In this document: positions 44,818 to 53,762 of the stretch, piece after piece | Layout of the letters: each line of letters starts with the position of its first letter | Position numbering within the stretch: the first letter of the stretch is position 1 | Made by a program: the position numbers and the translations under genes | Assembly (NCBI GenBank): GCA_025928545.1 | Contig: JAICJH010000002.1 | Location: forward strand, 62,001-126,000 | DNA length: 64,000 nucleotides | DNA from: Bryobacteraceae bacterium | GTDB taxonomy: Bacteria; Acidobacteriota; Terriglobia; Bryobacterales; Bryobacteraceae | Reading direction: 5' to 3' | Notes under the pieces: generated by a model | What the model was told of the DNA's origin: nothing | Database searches by the model: none | The model's input: only the letters and a program-made list of their open reading frames with translations

Positions 44818-46464
44818 ATGCGCCAGCGAAATCCGATACGAATTCTGCCTCTGCTTCTGGCGTTCGCCTGCGTCTCCGGCCCCGCGTTCGGCGACAACGC
44901 CGAACCGGCAGTGAAATTCAATCTTGCGGACGTCCGGCCAAGCCCGCACCTGACAAACGCCGACGATTACGATATGTCCGGCGGCCTCAGGCGCGGCGGT
45001 TATTATCACCTGCGCCGCGCCACTATGGTCGATCTCATCCGCCTTGCTTACGGCGTCGATGCCAAAAAAGTCGTTGGCGGCCCGAACTGGCTGGAGCTCG
45101 ATCGTTTTGACATACGGGCCACGGTTCCCGAGAGCACCACGCCCGCGATGATCAAACCCATGCTCAAGGCGCTGCTTGCGGAACGTTTCGGTCTGGTTGC
45201 GCGAGAAGACAAAAGGCCCGTGCAGGCCTGGTCGCTGACCGCCGCCAAACATCCGCAGATGAAACAGTCGGATGGCGAGGGAGCCAGTGGATGCAAGGCT
45301 GAGCAGTCTGCCCCAGGCCGTGAAGAAGGATCTCAGCCAGGCGGCCCTCCGCCACCGGCAGCGTTGCTCAACATTTTGTGCCACAACATCACCATGGCGA
45401 ATTTCGCGGCCCACATGGGCGACATGGACGGCGCCTGGAACTTCATCGGCGATAATCTCGTGGCCGATCAAACGGGGCTGGAGGGCGCGTGGGATTTCAA
45501 TCTGAAATATTCGCGGCGCAACGGTCGCATCACCACCGCCGGCGTTGAAATTACTACTTTGTTCGATGCGCTCGAAAAGATCGGTCTCAAACTCGACCCC
45601 GCGGGAGTTCCGATGCCTGTCATTGTTGTGGAGAGCGTCAACCGGGTTCCCACAGCCAACTCGCCCGAAACCGAGAACGCCTTTCCTCCCACACCGACGG
45701 AGTTCGAAGTTGCCGACGTGAAAATGAGCAACCCCGATTTCAAGGGAATGGACTTTCAGTTTCAGCCGGGCGGCAGAGTCAGTATCCGCGGCGTGACGCT
45801 GAAGTTTCTGATGGAGGAGGTCTGGGGCCTGACGGACGACATGCTCGTGGGCGCGCCGAAGTTTATGGATTCCGACCGCTGGGACATCATCGCCAAAGCC
45901 CCGGAGGCCATGGCGGCCGACGGCGATGCCGACAACGAGGCGCTGTTTCAGATGGTCAAAACGTTGCTGGCAGATCGCTTCAAGCTCAAAGTTCACACTG
46001 AAGAGCGCGCCATTCCCGCCTTCACAATGACGGCGCCGAGGCCGAAAATGAAGAAGGCCGACCCCAATTCGCGGACCGGTTGCAAGGAAGGCCCGCCGCA
46101 GTTGGTGAAGGCCGATCCCCGCAACTCGAATCCGGTGCTGGGCCGTCTGCTCAGCTGCACCAATACCACCATGGCGTATTTCGCCGATCAGCTTCAGTAT
46201 GTGGCAAATGGCTATGTCCACAGCGCCATTCTGGATTCCACCGGCCTCGAAGGCGGCTACGATTTCACGCTGAGCTTCAGTACGATCAGTCAGTTCCAGG
46301 GCGGTGTGTTGCCTCCTCCGGGCTCTCCCGCGGCGGACCCGAATGGCGCGATCTCCCTGCCGGACGCAATGGAGAAACAGTTGGGCCTGAAGCTGGAAGC
46401 CGTTAAACGGCAACTCGCCGTGCTGGTTATCGATCACATCGAACAGAAGCCCGTCGACAACTGA
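44818..46464 (+). CDS. tandem TIGR03435-family acidobacterial exported protein
   Basis: 548 residues from ATG 44818 with AAGGAA upstream. A signal peptide (RILPLLLAFACVSGPAFG). Two copies of the soil-acidobacterial TIGR03435 domain: FNLADVRPSPH... VDLIRLAYGVDAKKVVGGPNWL and FEVADVKMSNPD ... FLMEEVWGLTDDMLVGAPKFM. Each copy also carries a MLKALLAERFGL / VKTLLADRFKL-type helix and a C-terminal TGLEGAWDF / TGLEGGYDF segment. The family is expanded in Solibacter; function unknown, perhaps envelope or BlaR1-linked sensing. Confidence 0.93.
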   Translation: MRQRNPIRILPLLLAFACVSGPAFGDNAEPAVKFNLADVRPSPHLTNADDYDMSGGLRRGGYYHLRRATMVDLIRLAYGVDAKKVVGGPNWLELDRFDIRATVPESTTPAMIKPMLKALLAERFGLVAREDKRPVQAWSLTAAKHPQMKQSDGEGASGCKAEQSAPGREEGSQPGGPPPPAALLNILCHNITMANFAAHMGDMDGAWNFIGDNLVADQTGLEGAWDFNLKYSRRNGRITTAGVEITTLFDALEKIGLKLDPAGVPMPVIVVESVNRVPTANSPETENAFPPTPTEFEVADVKMSNPDFKGMDFQFQPGGRVSIRGVTLKFLMEEVWGLTDDMLVGAPKFMDSDRWDIIAKAPEAMAADGDADNEALFQMVKTLLADRFKLKVHTEERAIPAFTMTAPRPKMKKADPNSRTGCKEGPPQLVKADPRNSNPVLGRLLSCTNTTMAYFADQLQYVANGYVHSAILDSTGLEGGYDFTLSFSTISQFQGGVLPPPGSPAADPNGAISLPDAMEKQLGLKLEAVKRQLAVLVIDHIEQKPVDN

Positions 46465-46523
46465 TATCTCGCTGCGCTCATCTCGACGGCCGTCAGAGCT
46501 AACGTCATAATTGAAGTGTGTCG

Positions 46524-48014
46524 ATGATTGGCCGCGCGATTCTAACTCTCCTTCTGTTGCACGCGACGGTTTTCGCAGCCGACTCCGCCGCCGAAAATGC
46601 CTCTGCGATGAAGCGTTTCACCGACGCGCTCGTCATCATGCAGGAATATTCGGCCGATCCTGTCGATATCGATCAGGCGTTCTACCAGGGAGCAGTTCCC
46701 GGCCTGCTGAGACATCTCGATCCGCACTCATCGTTTTTCGATCCCGGCCAGTTCGAGCAGCTGAACCAGATGCAGCGCTCCACCAGCAAAGGGTTCGGCA
46801 CCGTCGTTTCCATTCTGCCGGGCCGGGTGATGGTGCTCCAGACACTGCCCAACACGCCATCCGCACGGGCGGGTATGATGCCGGGCGATGAGATCCGCGG
46901 GGTCAACAATTACCCGCTGGATCGCCTGGAGCCTGAACAGATCATTGAACTGCTGACCGAGTCGCGCCAGAAACCGGCAGTGCTCGTGGTCCGCCACCCC
47001 GGCGCGCTGAGACTCGACGAACTCAGACTGGTGCCGGAGCAGATGCAATCTCCGAGTGTCGAGCGCGCCTTCGAACTCAAGACCGGGATCGCTTATCTAA
47101 AAGTAGCGGCATTCGAAGCCAGCACCGGTCGGGATATCCGCGCTGCCATCGAGAAGCTGGGAGGTCAAAAACTAAAAGGCCTGGTGCTGGATCTCCGCAA
47201 CAATCCCGGAGGAGCGGTGACCTCGGCGCTCGAAACCGCGGCACTCTTCCTCAAACCCGGCCAGGTGATTCTCACTGCAAAAGGCCGTAACGTTCCGGAG
47301 ACGATCGAGCGCGCGCCGGCAGCCAACGTGCCCTATACGTTTCCAGTCTCCATTCTCATCAACGAGAAAACTGCGAGCGCCTCGGAAATCGTCACAGGCG
47401 CGTTGCAGGATCATGATCGCGCGACTGTTGTCGGCGAACCGAGCTTCGGCAAAGGTCTGGTGCAAAGCGTGTATCCACTGGCGGAAAAAACCGGACTCGC
47501 GCTCACAACGGCCCTGTACTATACGGCCAGTGGACGCTCGATTCAGAAACCCTTCCGCGAGGCAGGCTTTGAACTGGGCGAAACAGCCGCGCATCCGAAT
47601 GAGCAATCGGTTTTCAAGACGGATAATGGCCGCCCGATTCTCGGCGGCGGAGGGATTACGCCGGACATTCCGGTGGGGCCACCCGGCTTTACGCCCTTTC
47701 AGGCGGCACTGGAAGCTTCGGCGTCATTCACATCGTTTGCGGCTGAGTACATCCGGGATCACAAGATTACTTACGGTTGGGAAGTGACACAGCCGGTACT
47801 CGATCAGTTCCACCTATGGCTGGGCGAAAGAAGAATTCAGCCGAGTTTGCGCGAGTGGCTGGAAAACCGCGACTATCTCGAATCGAGACTGAAAGAGGAT
47901 ATTTACAACCTGGCCCTGGGAGTCGATAAGGGCGACGAAGTGCAGGCGCAGCGCGATCTTCAGGTGCGGCAGGCGCTCGACGCCGTGCTGAATCCTCCGG
48001 CATTCCTGAAGTAA
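46524..48014 (+). CDS. S41-family C-terminal processing peptidase
   Basis: About 496 residues from ATG 46524; a GTG two codons earlier is poorly spaced from GAAG. Signal peptide, then a PDZ domain (MVLQTLPNTPSARAGMMPGDEI), then the S41 catalytic domain with Ser in EKTASASEIVTGAL and Lys in EPSFGKGLVQ, the Ser-Lys dyad of CtpA-type proteases. The N-terminal RHLDPHSSFFDPGQF is the usual family stretch. Periplasmic. It lies close to the TIGR03435 gene and 21 bases before glutamate dehydrogenase. Confidence 0.94.
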   Translation: MIGRAILTLLLLHATVFAADSAAENASAMKRFTDALVIMQEYSADPVDIDQAFYQGAVPGLLRHLDPHSSFFDPGQFEQLNQMQRSTSKGFGTVVSILPGRVMVLQTLPNTPSARAGMMPGDEIRGVNNYPLDRLEPEQIIELLTESRQKPAVLVVRHPGALRLDELRLVPEQMQSPSVERAFELKTGIAYLKVAAFEASTGRDIRAAIEKLGGQKLKGLVLDLRNNPGGAVTSALETAALFLKPGQVILTAKGRNVPETIERAPAANVPYTFPVSILINEKTASASEIVTGALQDHDRATVVGEPSFGKGLVQSVYPLAEKTGLALTTALYYTASGRSIQKPFREAGFELGETAAHPNEQSVFKTDNGRPILGGGGITPDIPVGPPGFTPFQAALEASASFTSFAAEYIRDHKITYGWEVTQPVLDQFHLWLGERRIQPSLREWLENRDYLESRLKEDIYNLALGVDKGDEVQAQRDLQVRQALDAVLNPPAFLK

Positions 48015-48035
48015 GGCGGTCCATAATGATGAAAG

Positions 48036-49301
48036 ATGGCAACCGTCACTCCCGATCAGGAAAAAAATCCGTGGCTGGCGGCTGAAGCCCGCTTCAATAT
48101 CGCAGCCGAAAAGCTTGGCCTTGATGAAGGTATTCGCAAGGTTCTTGGCAATCCCACCCGCGAACTCACCGTCAACATTCCCGTACAGCTGGATGACGGT
48201 CGCATTGAACTCTTCACCGGCTACCGCGTTCAGCACTCCGTGGCGCGCGGGCCAGGCAAAGGCGGCATTCGCTACGCTCCCGATGTTAGTCTCGACGAAG
48301 TGCGCGCGCTCGCGTCGTGGATGACGTGGAAGTGCGCCGTCGTTAATATCCCGTTTGGCGGCGCGAAAGGTGGAGTGATCTGCAATCCCGCGATGTTGTC
48401 GGACGGCGAACTGGAGCGGATTACACGCCGCTACACCGCCGAAATTATGGACATCATCGGTCCCGACCGCGATGTGCCCGCTCCCGACGTCAACACCAAC
48501 GATCGGGTCATGGCGTGGATCATGGATACCTATTCCATGCATGTGCGACATGCGACGACGGCGGTAGTCACAGGCAAGCCAATGGAACTGGGCGGATCGC
48601 GTGGGCGTACGGAGGCGACTGGCCGCGGCTGCATGATCGTGACGCTGGAAGCGCTGAAGAAGTTCGGCCTCCGTCCCGAAGACACGCGTGTGGTCATCCA
48701 GGGATTTGGAAATGTCGGCGGCATGGCTGCGCGGCTGATGGCGGCACGCGGCTTCCGAATCGTGAGCATCGTCGAATATAACGGCGCGCTGTATAACGAA
48801 GCCGGCATCGACATTCAGGGGTTGATGGATCACCGCAAAGAAACGGGCTCCATCGTGAATTTTGCCGGCGCGGAGAATGTGGATAAGAATGAGGCTCTTT
48901 TCCGGGAGTGCGATGTTCTGATTCCCGCGGCCACGGAGAATGTGATCACGTCGGCCAATGCGAACCGCCTGCGCTGCAAAATTCTTTGCGAAGGCGCGAA
49001 TGGGCCGACAACGCCGCTGGCGGATGAGATTCTCGCGAAAAACAAAGTGTTCGTCATCCCGGATATTCTGGCGAATGCGGGCGGAGTAACGGTGTCGTAT
49101 TTCGAGTGGGTGCAGGATCGACAGGGCTTCTTCTGGAACGAGGAACTGGTGAACACGCGCCTCGAAGACATCATGGTGGGCAGCTTCAATGCGGTGACCG
49201 CGTATGGCGAGAAGCACAATGTGGATAACCGTACAGCCGCCTACATGCTTGCGCTGGATCGGGTGGCATCCGCGATGAAACTGCGCGGCATTTACGCCTG
49301 A
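48036..49301 (+). CDS. gdhA: glutamate dehydrogenase (Glu/Leu/Phe/Val family)
   Basis: 421 residues, the normal length for NAD-type hexameric enzyme. Substrate-binding K in [11 protein letters not shown] and catalytic-type K in [13 protein letters not shown]; Rossmann motif [16 protein letters not shown]-terminal [16 protein letters not shown]. It interconverts glutamate with 2-oxoglutarate and ammonium. It could use ammonium made by the nitrate operon, but the loci are 34 kb apart. Start in ATGATGAAAGATGG; weak Shine-Dalgarno site. Confidence 0.95.
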   Translation: MATVTPDQEKNPWLAAEARFNIAAEKLGLDEGIRKVLGNPTRELTVNIPVQLDDGRIELFTGYRVQHSVARGPGKGGIRYAPDVSLDEVRALASWMTWKCAVVNIPFGGAKGGVICNPAMLSDGELERITRRYTAEIMDIIGPDRDVPAPDVNTNDRVMAWIMDTYSMHVRHATTAVVTGKPMELGGSRGRTEATGRGCMIVTLEALKKFGLRPEDTRVVIQGFGNVGGMAARLMAARGFRIVSIVEYNGALYNEAGIDIQGLMDHRKETGSIVNFAGAENVDKNEALFRECDVLIPAATENVITSANANRLRCKILCEGANGPTTPLADEILAKNKVFVIPDILANAGGVTVSYFEWVQDRQGFFWNEELVNTRLEDIMVGSFNAVTAYGEKHNVDNRTAAYMLALDRVASAMKLRGIYA

Positions 49302-49335
49302 TTCATTAACGGACGATGAATCCCGTACACCGCCA

Positions 49336-49370
49336 CTGACCTATATCGTCAGTCTCATCGGGAGACTGAT
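49336..49370 (+). promoter_or_regulatory. two mutually exclusive hairpins over the ribosome-binding site
   Basis: Hairpin A pairs CTGAC (49336-49340) with GTCAG (49348-49352). Hairpin B pairs TCAGTCTC (49349-49356) with GAGACTGA (49362-49369), 5-base loop, and locks GGGAG (49360-49364), the only Shine-Dalgarno site, six bases before ATG 49371. The two share bases 49349-49352, so only one can form at a time. Possible thermosensor or protein/RNA-controlled switch; untested. Confidence 0.5.
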
Positions 49371-49664
49371 ATGAAGCCAAAACTACTCGCTCTTGCGCTG
49401 TTGGCCGGCAGCTCGTTATTCGCCAGGCCGGCGATTGGAATCGGAATTGAAATCGGTGCGCCGCCACGGCCGCCTCATACCCACTTCGTTCGGCCCCGGG
49501 CTCCGGGCCGTGACTACGTCTGGATCAACGGCTATTACGAACCCATGGGGCGTGAGTATCGGTGGCGGGAAGGTTACTGGACGCCGCGCCCGTATCCGCA
49601 CGCGGTCTGGGTCGCGCCGCGCTATCACGGGCATCGTTACTATCCTGGCTATTGGAAACGATAA
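49371..49664 (+). CDS. small exported YXWGXW-type repeat protein
   Basis: 97 residues. Signal peptide (LLALALLAGSSLFARP), then a Tyr/Trp/His-rich mature part with WINGYY, WREGYW and YYPGYW, variants of the WxxGxW/YXWGXW motif found in small exported BcpO-like proteins. Function unknown. GGGAG is six bases before the start and lies in a hairpin (see 49336-49370). Ends two bases from the convergent BamE-like gene. Confidence 0.8.
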   Translation: MKPKLLALALLAGSSLFARPAIGIGIEIGAPPRPPHTHFVRPRAPGRDYVWINGYYEPMGREYRWREGYWTPRPYPHAVWVAPRYHGHRYYPGYWKR

Positions 49665-49666
49665 GG

Positions 49667-50527
49667 TCAGCGGACAGCAACATCGCCGCCGAGGCCGGCG
49701 TATTGGTCCTTCACGGCAATCACTTTGCTCCCGGCGAAGGTCACGAACGTGATCTTTCCCGGGGGCGTGCCGAACTGCATCCATTCGGTTTCAACGCCGT
49801 CCTTCGTCGTCTCGCGGCCGTGATGGTCGGACTGCCCGAGAATCAGCTTTACCTGTTCATGAGTCATGCCGACAGCCACTTTCTTATCCGCGATCGCCTG
49901 CTTCATTTCGGGCGACAGTGTTTCGGAGTAAAGTTCCGTGGCGGAGCGTTGATCGAAAGACATGATCGGCGCAAGCATCTTCTTTACGGCCGCGGACGTC
50001 AGACCCTCCATCGGCTTGCCGAAAATCACCAGGATGTAAGTTCCCAACGTGGGGGTGCCGCTGACGCGGTTGTCGATGGGGGTCTGGCTTTGCTGGGAGG
50101 GAACGCCGCCGCCCATGCCGCCCGAAATGTTGTCGTACCAGTGGCGGCCGCTGGTGAGGCCCCCGTTGATATCGAACAGCATCCGGTCGCCCTGGAAAGT
50201 GATCTTCGTGATCTGTACCTGTTCGCCCACGCGGGCCGCCGCGCCCAGTTGCCTGGCCGTGTCTTCCCAATATTTCAGATTGAATGTGCCGCCCACTAAG
50301 AAGTCCAGCGGCTTCTTCGATCGCGCCAGGGGGACTTTCATGGTGGTGAATTCGGACACGAGACCGCGTAGCAGTTCAATGCGCTCGTCGTCTGTGAGCT
50401 TGTCGCTCGGTCCAAGCGGTCCGGCCTGAGCGCAGGCGACGAACAGTAAGGTCAGGATGCCGGCGAAGCAGGTAGTTCGGATTGCGCGACCAGGTAGGCC
50501 GAACCGGGAATGGCCGGAACTTTCCAT
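49667..50527 (-). CDS. exported protein with SmpA/BamE-like C-terminal domain
   Basis: 286 residues from ATG 50527, overlapping the CPBP gene by 76 bases. Signal peptide (RTTCFAGILTLLFVACAQA). The middle is beta-rich with a Gly run (NISGGMGGGVPSQQSQ). The last 90 residues, KKVAVGMTHEQVKLILGQSDHHG then GVETEWMQFG and ITFVTFAGSKVIAVKDQY, resemble the SmpA/OmlA (BamE) fold, often used as an envelope-assembly or lipoprotein module. Its role is unknown. Confidence 0.72.
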   Translation of the reverse strand: MESSGHSRFGLPGRAIRTTCFAGILTLLFVACAQAGPLGPSDKLTDDERIELLRGLVSEFTTMKVPLARSKKPLDFLVGGTFNLKYWEDTARQLGAAARVGEQVQITKITFQGDRMLFDINGGLTSGRHWYDNISGGMGGGVPSQQSQTPIDNRVSGTPTLGTYILVIFGKPMEGLTSAAVKKMLAPIMSFDQRSATELYSETLSPEMKQAIADKKVAVGMTHEQVKLILGQSDHHGRETTKDGVETEWMQFGTPPGKITFVTFAGSKVIAVKDQYAGLGGDVAVR

Positions 50528-51324
50528 ATCAGCGCCAGTAGCAATACGATCACCAGAGAGGTAACCCCGCTCGCCTCCGGCCCATATTTTCCGCCACTCC
50601 AGAATTCCCCGGCTGTCCATACGAGTTCGTACCCGGTCACTTTTATTGTAAGACCACTGAGACCCACCCCGAGGAACGGCAAAGCCGTATTCCAGGCAAA
50701 ATGGATTCCAGCCGGCAGCCAGAGGTCTCTGGACCGCAGCACTGCCGCACCGAACACAATACCAAAACCCGCGGTATTGATTGTGCTCATTGTGGTTGCT
50801 CCGGGGTTGCCTGCATGCAGAAGTCCAAATAAAGTGCCGATACCAAGGATCGCTGCCCAGCGGCCATAACCGCGCATCAGGTACTGGAGGGTGAAGCCGC
50901 GGAACGCAATCTCCTCCCCCATCGCGCCGCAGAACATCAGGACCGGCATGAAAAGCGCGCCACCCCAGGAAACGTCCGCATTCGCAGCGTAGTGGAAGTG
51001 TGCCAGACCCAACACGACGGCCGGAACAACCGCAAGAAGTGCTGCCACGGTACCCAGAATTACGCCAGCCAGGAGATTTCGACCGGTTCCCGGCATCCAC
51101 GCCAGACCGATTTCCCCCACCTTGTGCGGCGCTTCGAAAATTGCCATCGCGATGGCGGAAGAAATGGCCGCCGCCAGCAGCGGAGGCACGGTCAGGGCAA
51201 TCATTTCGCCGCCCATCACCTGGCCGAAGGGGACCAGAATGGAGAGCAGGACTCTGTAAAGCAGGAAGCAGGTACCAGCGCCTACCAGCGGTTGCAAGAG
51301 GTTCCGTTTAGCTGCTTCCGGCAC
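50452..51324 (-). CDS. CPBP-family intramembrane protease
   Basis: 290 residues from a GTG start (AAGGGG upstream) three bases after the GHMP kinase stop. Eight or so membrane segments. The CAAX/bacteriocin-processing motifs are all present: EEIAFRG, FGLLHAGN and HFAWN, with the Glu pair and two His of the active site. Family members act as intramembrane glutamic proteases or related membrane factors; target unknown. It may be co-transcribed with the kinase and the BamE-like gene. Confidence 0.9.
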   Translation of the reverse strand: MPEAAKRNLLQPLVGAGTCFLLYRVLLSILVPFGQVMGGEMIALTVPPLLAAAISSAIAMAIFEAPHKVGEIGLAWMPGTGRNLLAGVILGTVAALLAVVPAVVLGLAHFHYAANADVSWGGALFMPVLMFCGAMGEEIAFRGFTLQYLMRGYGRWAAILGIGTLFGLLHAGNPGATTMSTINTAGFGIVFGAAVLRSRDLWLPAGIHFAWNTALPFLGVGLSGLTIKVTGYELVWTAGEFWSGGKYGPEASGVTSLVIVLLLALIWKVPAIPGSAYLVAQSELPASPAS

Positions 51325-51326
51325 TA

Positions 51327-52358
51327 CTAACGCGCCCCTTTAACCTTGATCCGGACGCCGAGCGGCGCCACCTCCGCATCCAGGGCGTTGGCGCCCGCGG
51401 CCTTCAGGGCGCCTGTTACTTTCGCCTTCGCCCCGGGTTCGACGAGAAATACAACACAGCCGCCACCGCCCGCCCCACACACCTTTGCGCCCGTGCTGCC
51501 GGCGCGCCGGGCAACTGTCACCAGCCGGTCGATCAGCGGCGTCGTGATGCCGGGAATGTTCTTACGGCGATAGCTCCACTCTTCGCGCATGAGGCTGCCG
51601 GCGCTGTCCCAATCGTGCGCGTTCAGAGCGTCGTGCATGGAGTTGGCAATGGCCGCGATGCGATCGAAATTGCGGTGGATGGCCCGTTTGCCGTCGATGT
51701 GCCCCTTCATCACTTCCCAGTTATTGATCCCGGAATTACGGGGTGCGCCCGTGTAAACAAGTACGAAGCGCTGATTCAATTCGTTCGCAGAGACAGGCAA
51801 CGCTTTGCGGACAATGCCGGCGGGGGTGAGCGAAATCGAGGATATTCCGCCGTACATGGCAGGGTAGTAATCTTGGGCACCTGTCGGCACGCGGATGACC
51901 TGAGCTTCCACGTTCTGGGCGATTTCGCGGATCTTCTCGAGCTTGTGGCCGCTGTTTGTCAGCTTGTTCAGCGCGGTGGCGGTGGCGATCATCAGGGCGG
52001 ATGAACCCGAGATGCCTGCGCCTGCCGGCGCTTCCGAGTGGGATTCCATCGTGAAGCCGGTCCCGGGACTGAAATACCGGGTCAGCATGGCGAGGATCGG
52101 CAGACGATAGCGCTTCGCGGCCTTCAGATGAGCCAGCGAGTCGAAAGTCTCTTCCGTCCCGAGGTCTTTCGAGCGGAGGACGATTTTCGGAGTTGAGTGA
52201 GTCGAGATGTCGCAGGAAGTGTAACGATTGACCGCGAAGTTTACCGTTATCGGGTTCTCGTGGAAGAGATAAAGAGGCCAGATGTCGAGCGTGGCGCCGG
52301 CGAGATCCACGCGGCAGGGCGCTTTAGAAGTGATGCGCATGGGCTGTCGAACGAACAT
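51327..52358 (-). CDS. GHMP-family sugar kinase
   Basis: 343 residues. N-terminal substrate motif APCRVDLAGATLDIWPL, ATP-binding motif 2 EAPAGAGISGSSALMIA (Pro-X3-Gly-Leu/Ile-X-Ser-Ser-Ala type), motif 3 TGAKVCGAGGGGCVVFLV. Closest in layout to heptose-7-phosphate/L-fucose kinases, but without neighbours the substrate is not fixed. Two start codons (52358, 52340) are possible; the first has GGGCAG upstream. First gene of a three-gene minus-strand run. Confidence 0.88.
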   Translation of the reverse strand: MFVRQPMRITSKAPCRVDLAGATLDIWPLYLFHENPITVNFAVNRYTSCDISTHSTPKIVLRSKDLGTEETFDSLAHLKAAKRYRLPILAMLTRYFSPGTGFTMESHSEAPAGAGISGSSALMIATATALNKLTNSGHKLEKIREIAQNVEAQVIRVPTGAQDYYPAMYGGISSISLTPAGIVRKALPVSANELNQRFVLVYTGAPRNSGINNWEVMKGHIDGKRAIHRNFDRIAAIANSMHDALNAHDWDSAGSLMREEWSYRRKNIPGITTPLIDRLVTVARRAGSTGAKVCGAGGGGCVVFLVEPGAKAKVTGALKAAGANALDAEVAPLGVRIKVKGAR

Positions 52359-52388
52359 AACACGAGGCTGCCCATATCCTGAAGGTTA

Positions 52389-53762
52389 GTGCCGTCTCTT
52401 CGTATAACTCCTCACGCGCGCCGCATCCTGCTGGTCTGCCTGCTGTCGGCGCTGGCCGCGATGTATGGCTTCGCCTGGTTCTCGCCGGCGATCGGCCTGG
52501 AGTACAGCGACGGCGCGGCTCTGGTTCAGGCAGTCACGCATCACATTGATGCCAGCCCTCCGTTGTTTCCGGCGTTGCTGGGGCTGTTTGCCATGGTGTC
52601 GCGGCAGCCGCAATGGCTGAAGCTGCTGCCTCTGCTCTGCACGTTGGGGTGGCTGGTATTGACGCAGCGCCTGCTTGTCAAGATGGGAGCTTCGCTGACG
52701 GCATCGCGGGTCCTGGTGCTGCTGACGGCCGCATCGCCCACAGTCGTGCATCTGGCAACGGGCATCTTCGCGGAACCTTTGTTTGCTCTTCTGGTGACCG
52801 CATCGCTGCTGGCGCTGCTGGAGGAACAGCCAGTGATCTCGGGTCTGTGCGCGGGACTGGCTACGGTCACCGTGACCGCCGGGACCGCACTGATCCTGGC
52901 TTCGATTGTGACGCTTGCCGCCCACCGGCGCCTGCGCAGCGCCCTGATTTTTACCGCTTCCGCGATGCTGTTCGCGACTCCGTGGCTGGGCTGGTGGCTG
53001 GCGAACGGCGGTCTGCCGGCATCGAGGTTGCATGCGAATGAACTAGCCGTGCTCGCTGGCAATAATCTGGTCTTGCTCGCGGCCGCGCCGGTCACAATGC
53101 TGAGTGGCTATGTGAACCTCTACCCCGGTTTGCTGACCGCGGTGGCGTTGCTGATCGTGTTGGTGCGGCGGCGGTTGTTTGTGCCCGACCTGTTCTTTGG
53201 GCTGTATTGCGTGGCGCTGCTGTTCAGGACGGAGCCTCCGTTACGAGGCTTCGCTCCGGTGCTGCCGATGTTCCTGTGGATGCTCTGGCGCGTAGCCCGA
53301 ACCGGCAAGTACGCCACGGTAACGAAGGTGACCGCGACCGCGCTGTTGGCGCCAGCGCTGTGGTTCGGGTTTACGATGCTGGCTCGTCCCACAGGCTGGC
53401 ATGAGATGGAGACGCTGTTCGCCTACATCAGGGGCAATACCGCCCCCGATGCAGTGTTGATGGCGGACCTCGATCCGGTGTTCACGTTCAATACCGGCCG
53501 GCGGACGGTTCGCGGGTTTGTGGCGGATAGTTACAGGAGCTACTATGCTCCGGCCGGAGCCGGGCCAGTCGTGACTCCGGATGAACTGCGCGCCTCAGTG
53601 ATCCGGGAACGGGTTCGCTTTGTCGTGGTGACGCCCGACCGGGAACTGCCGGAGTCGGCTTCGTTTCACAAGGCCGTTGGCGCACTGGAGCGCAGCGGGA
53701 TGCTGGAGCCTGTCGAGGTGCCGGGGGTTCCGGCGGAATATCGACTCCTGCGGGTCCGCTAA
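52389..53762 (+). CDS. multi-pass membrane protein, GT-C glycosyltransferase-like
   Basis: 457 residues. About nine to ten hydrophobic segments, with a first periplasmic loop (EYSDGAALVQAVTHHIDASPP) carrying acidic residues, then a soluble C-terminal domain (MADLDPVFTFNTGRRTVRGF) as in the GT-C (ArnT/PMT/GT87-like) fold. GTG start with GAAGG nearby. The stop overlaps the convergent smc stop by four bases. Lipid-linked sugar transfer is a guess from fold alone. Confidence 0.65.
   Translation: MPSLRITPHARRILLVCLLSALAAMYGFAWFSPAIGLEYSDGAALVQAVTHHIDASPPLFPALLGLFAMVSRQPQWLKLLPLLCTLGWLVLTQRLLVKMGASLTASRVLVLLTAASPTVVHLATGIFAEPLFALLVTASLLALLEEQPVISGLCAGLATVTVTAGTALILASIVTLAAHRRLRSALIFTASAMLFATPWLGWWLANGGLPASRLHANELAVLAGNNLVLLAAAPVTMLSGYVNLYPGLLTAVALLIVLVRRRLFVPDLFFGLYCVALLFRTEPPLRGFAPVLPMFLWMLWRVARTGKYATVTKVTATALLAPALWFGFTMLARPTGWHEMETLFAYIRGNTAPDAVLMADLDPVFTFNTGRRTVRGFVADSYRSYYAPAGAGPVVTPDELRASVIRERVRFVVVTPDRELPESASFHKAVGALERSGMLEPVEVPGVPAEYRLLRVR

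Noticed and set aside
49336..49370. Known riboswitch class over the YXWGXW gene.
   Set aside because: The element is too short for any known metabolite riboswitch; only a simple hairpin switch is proposed.
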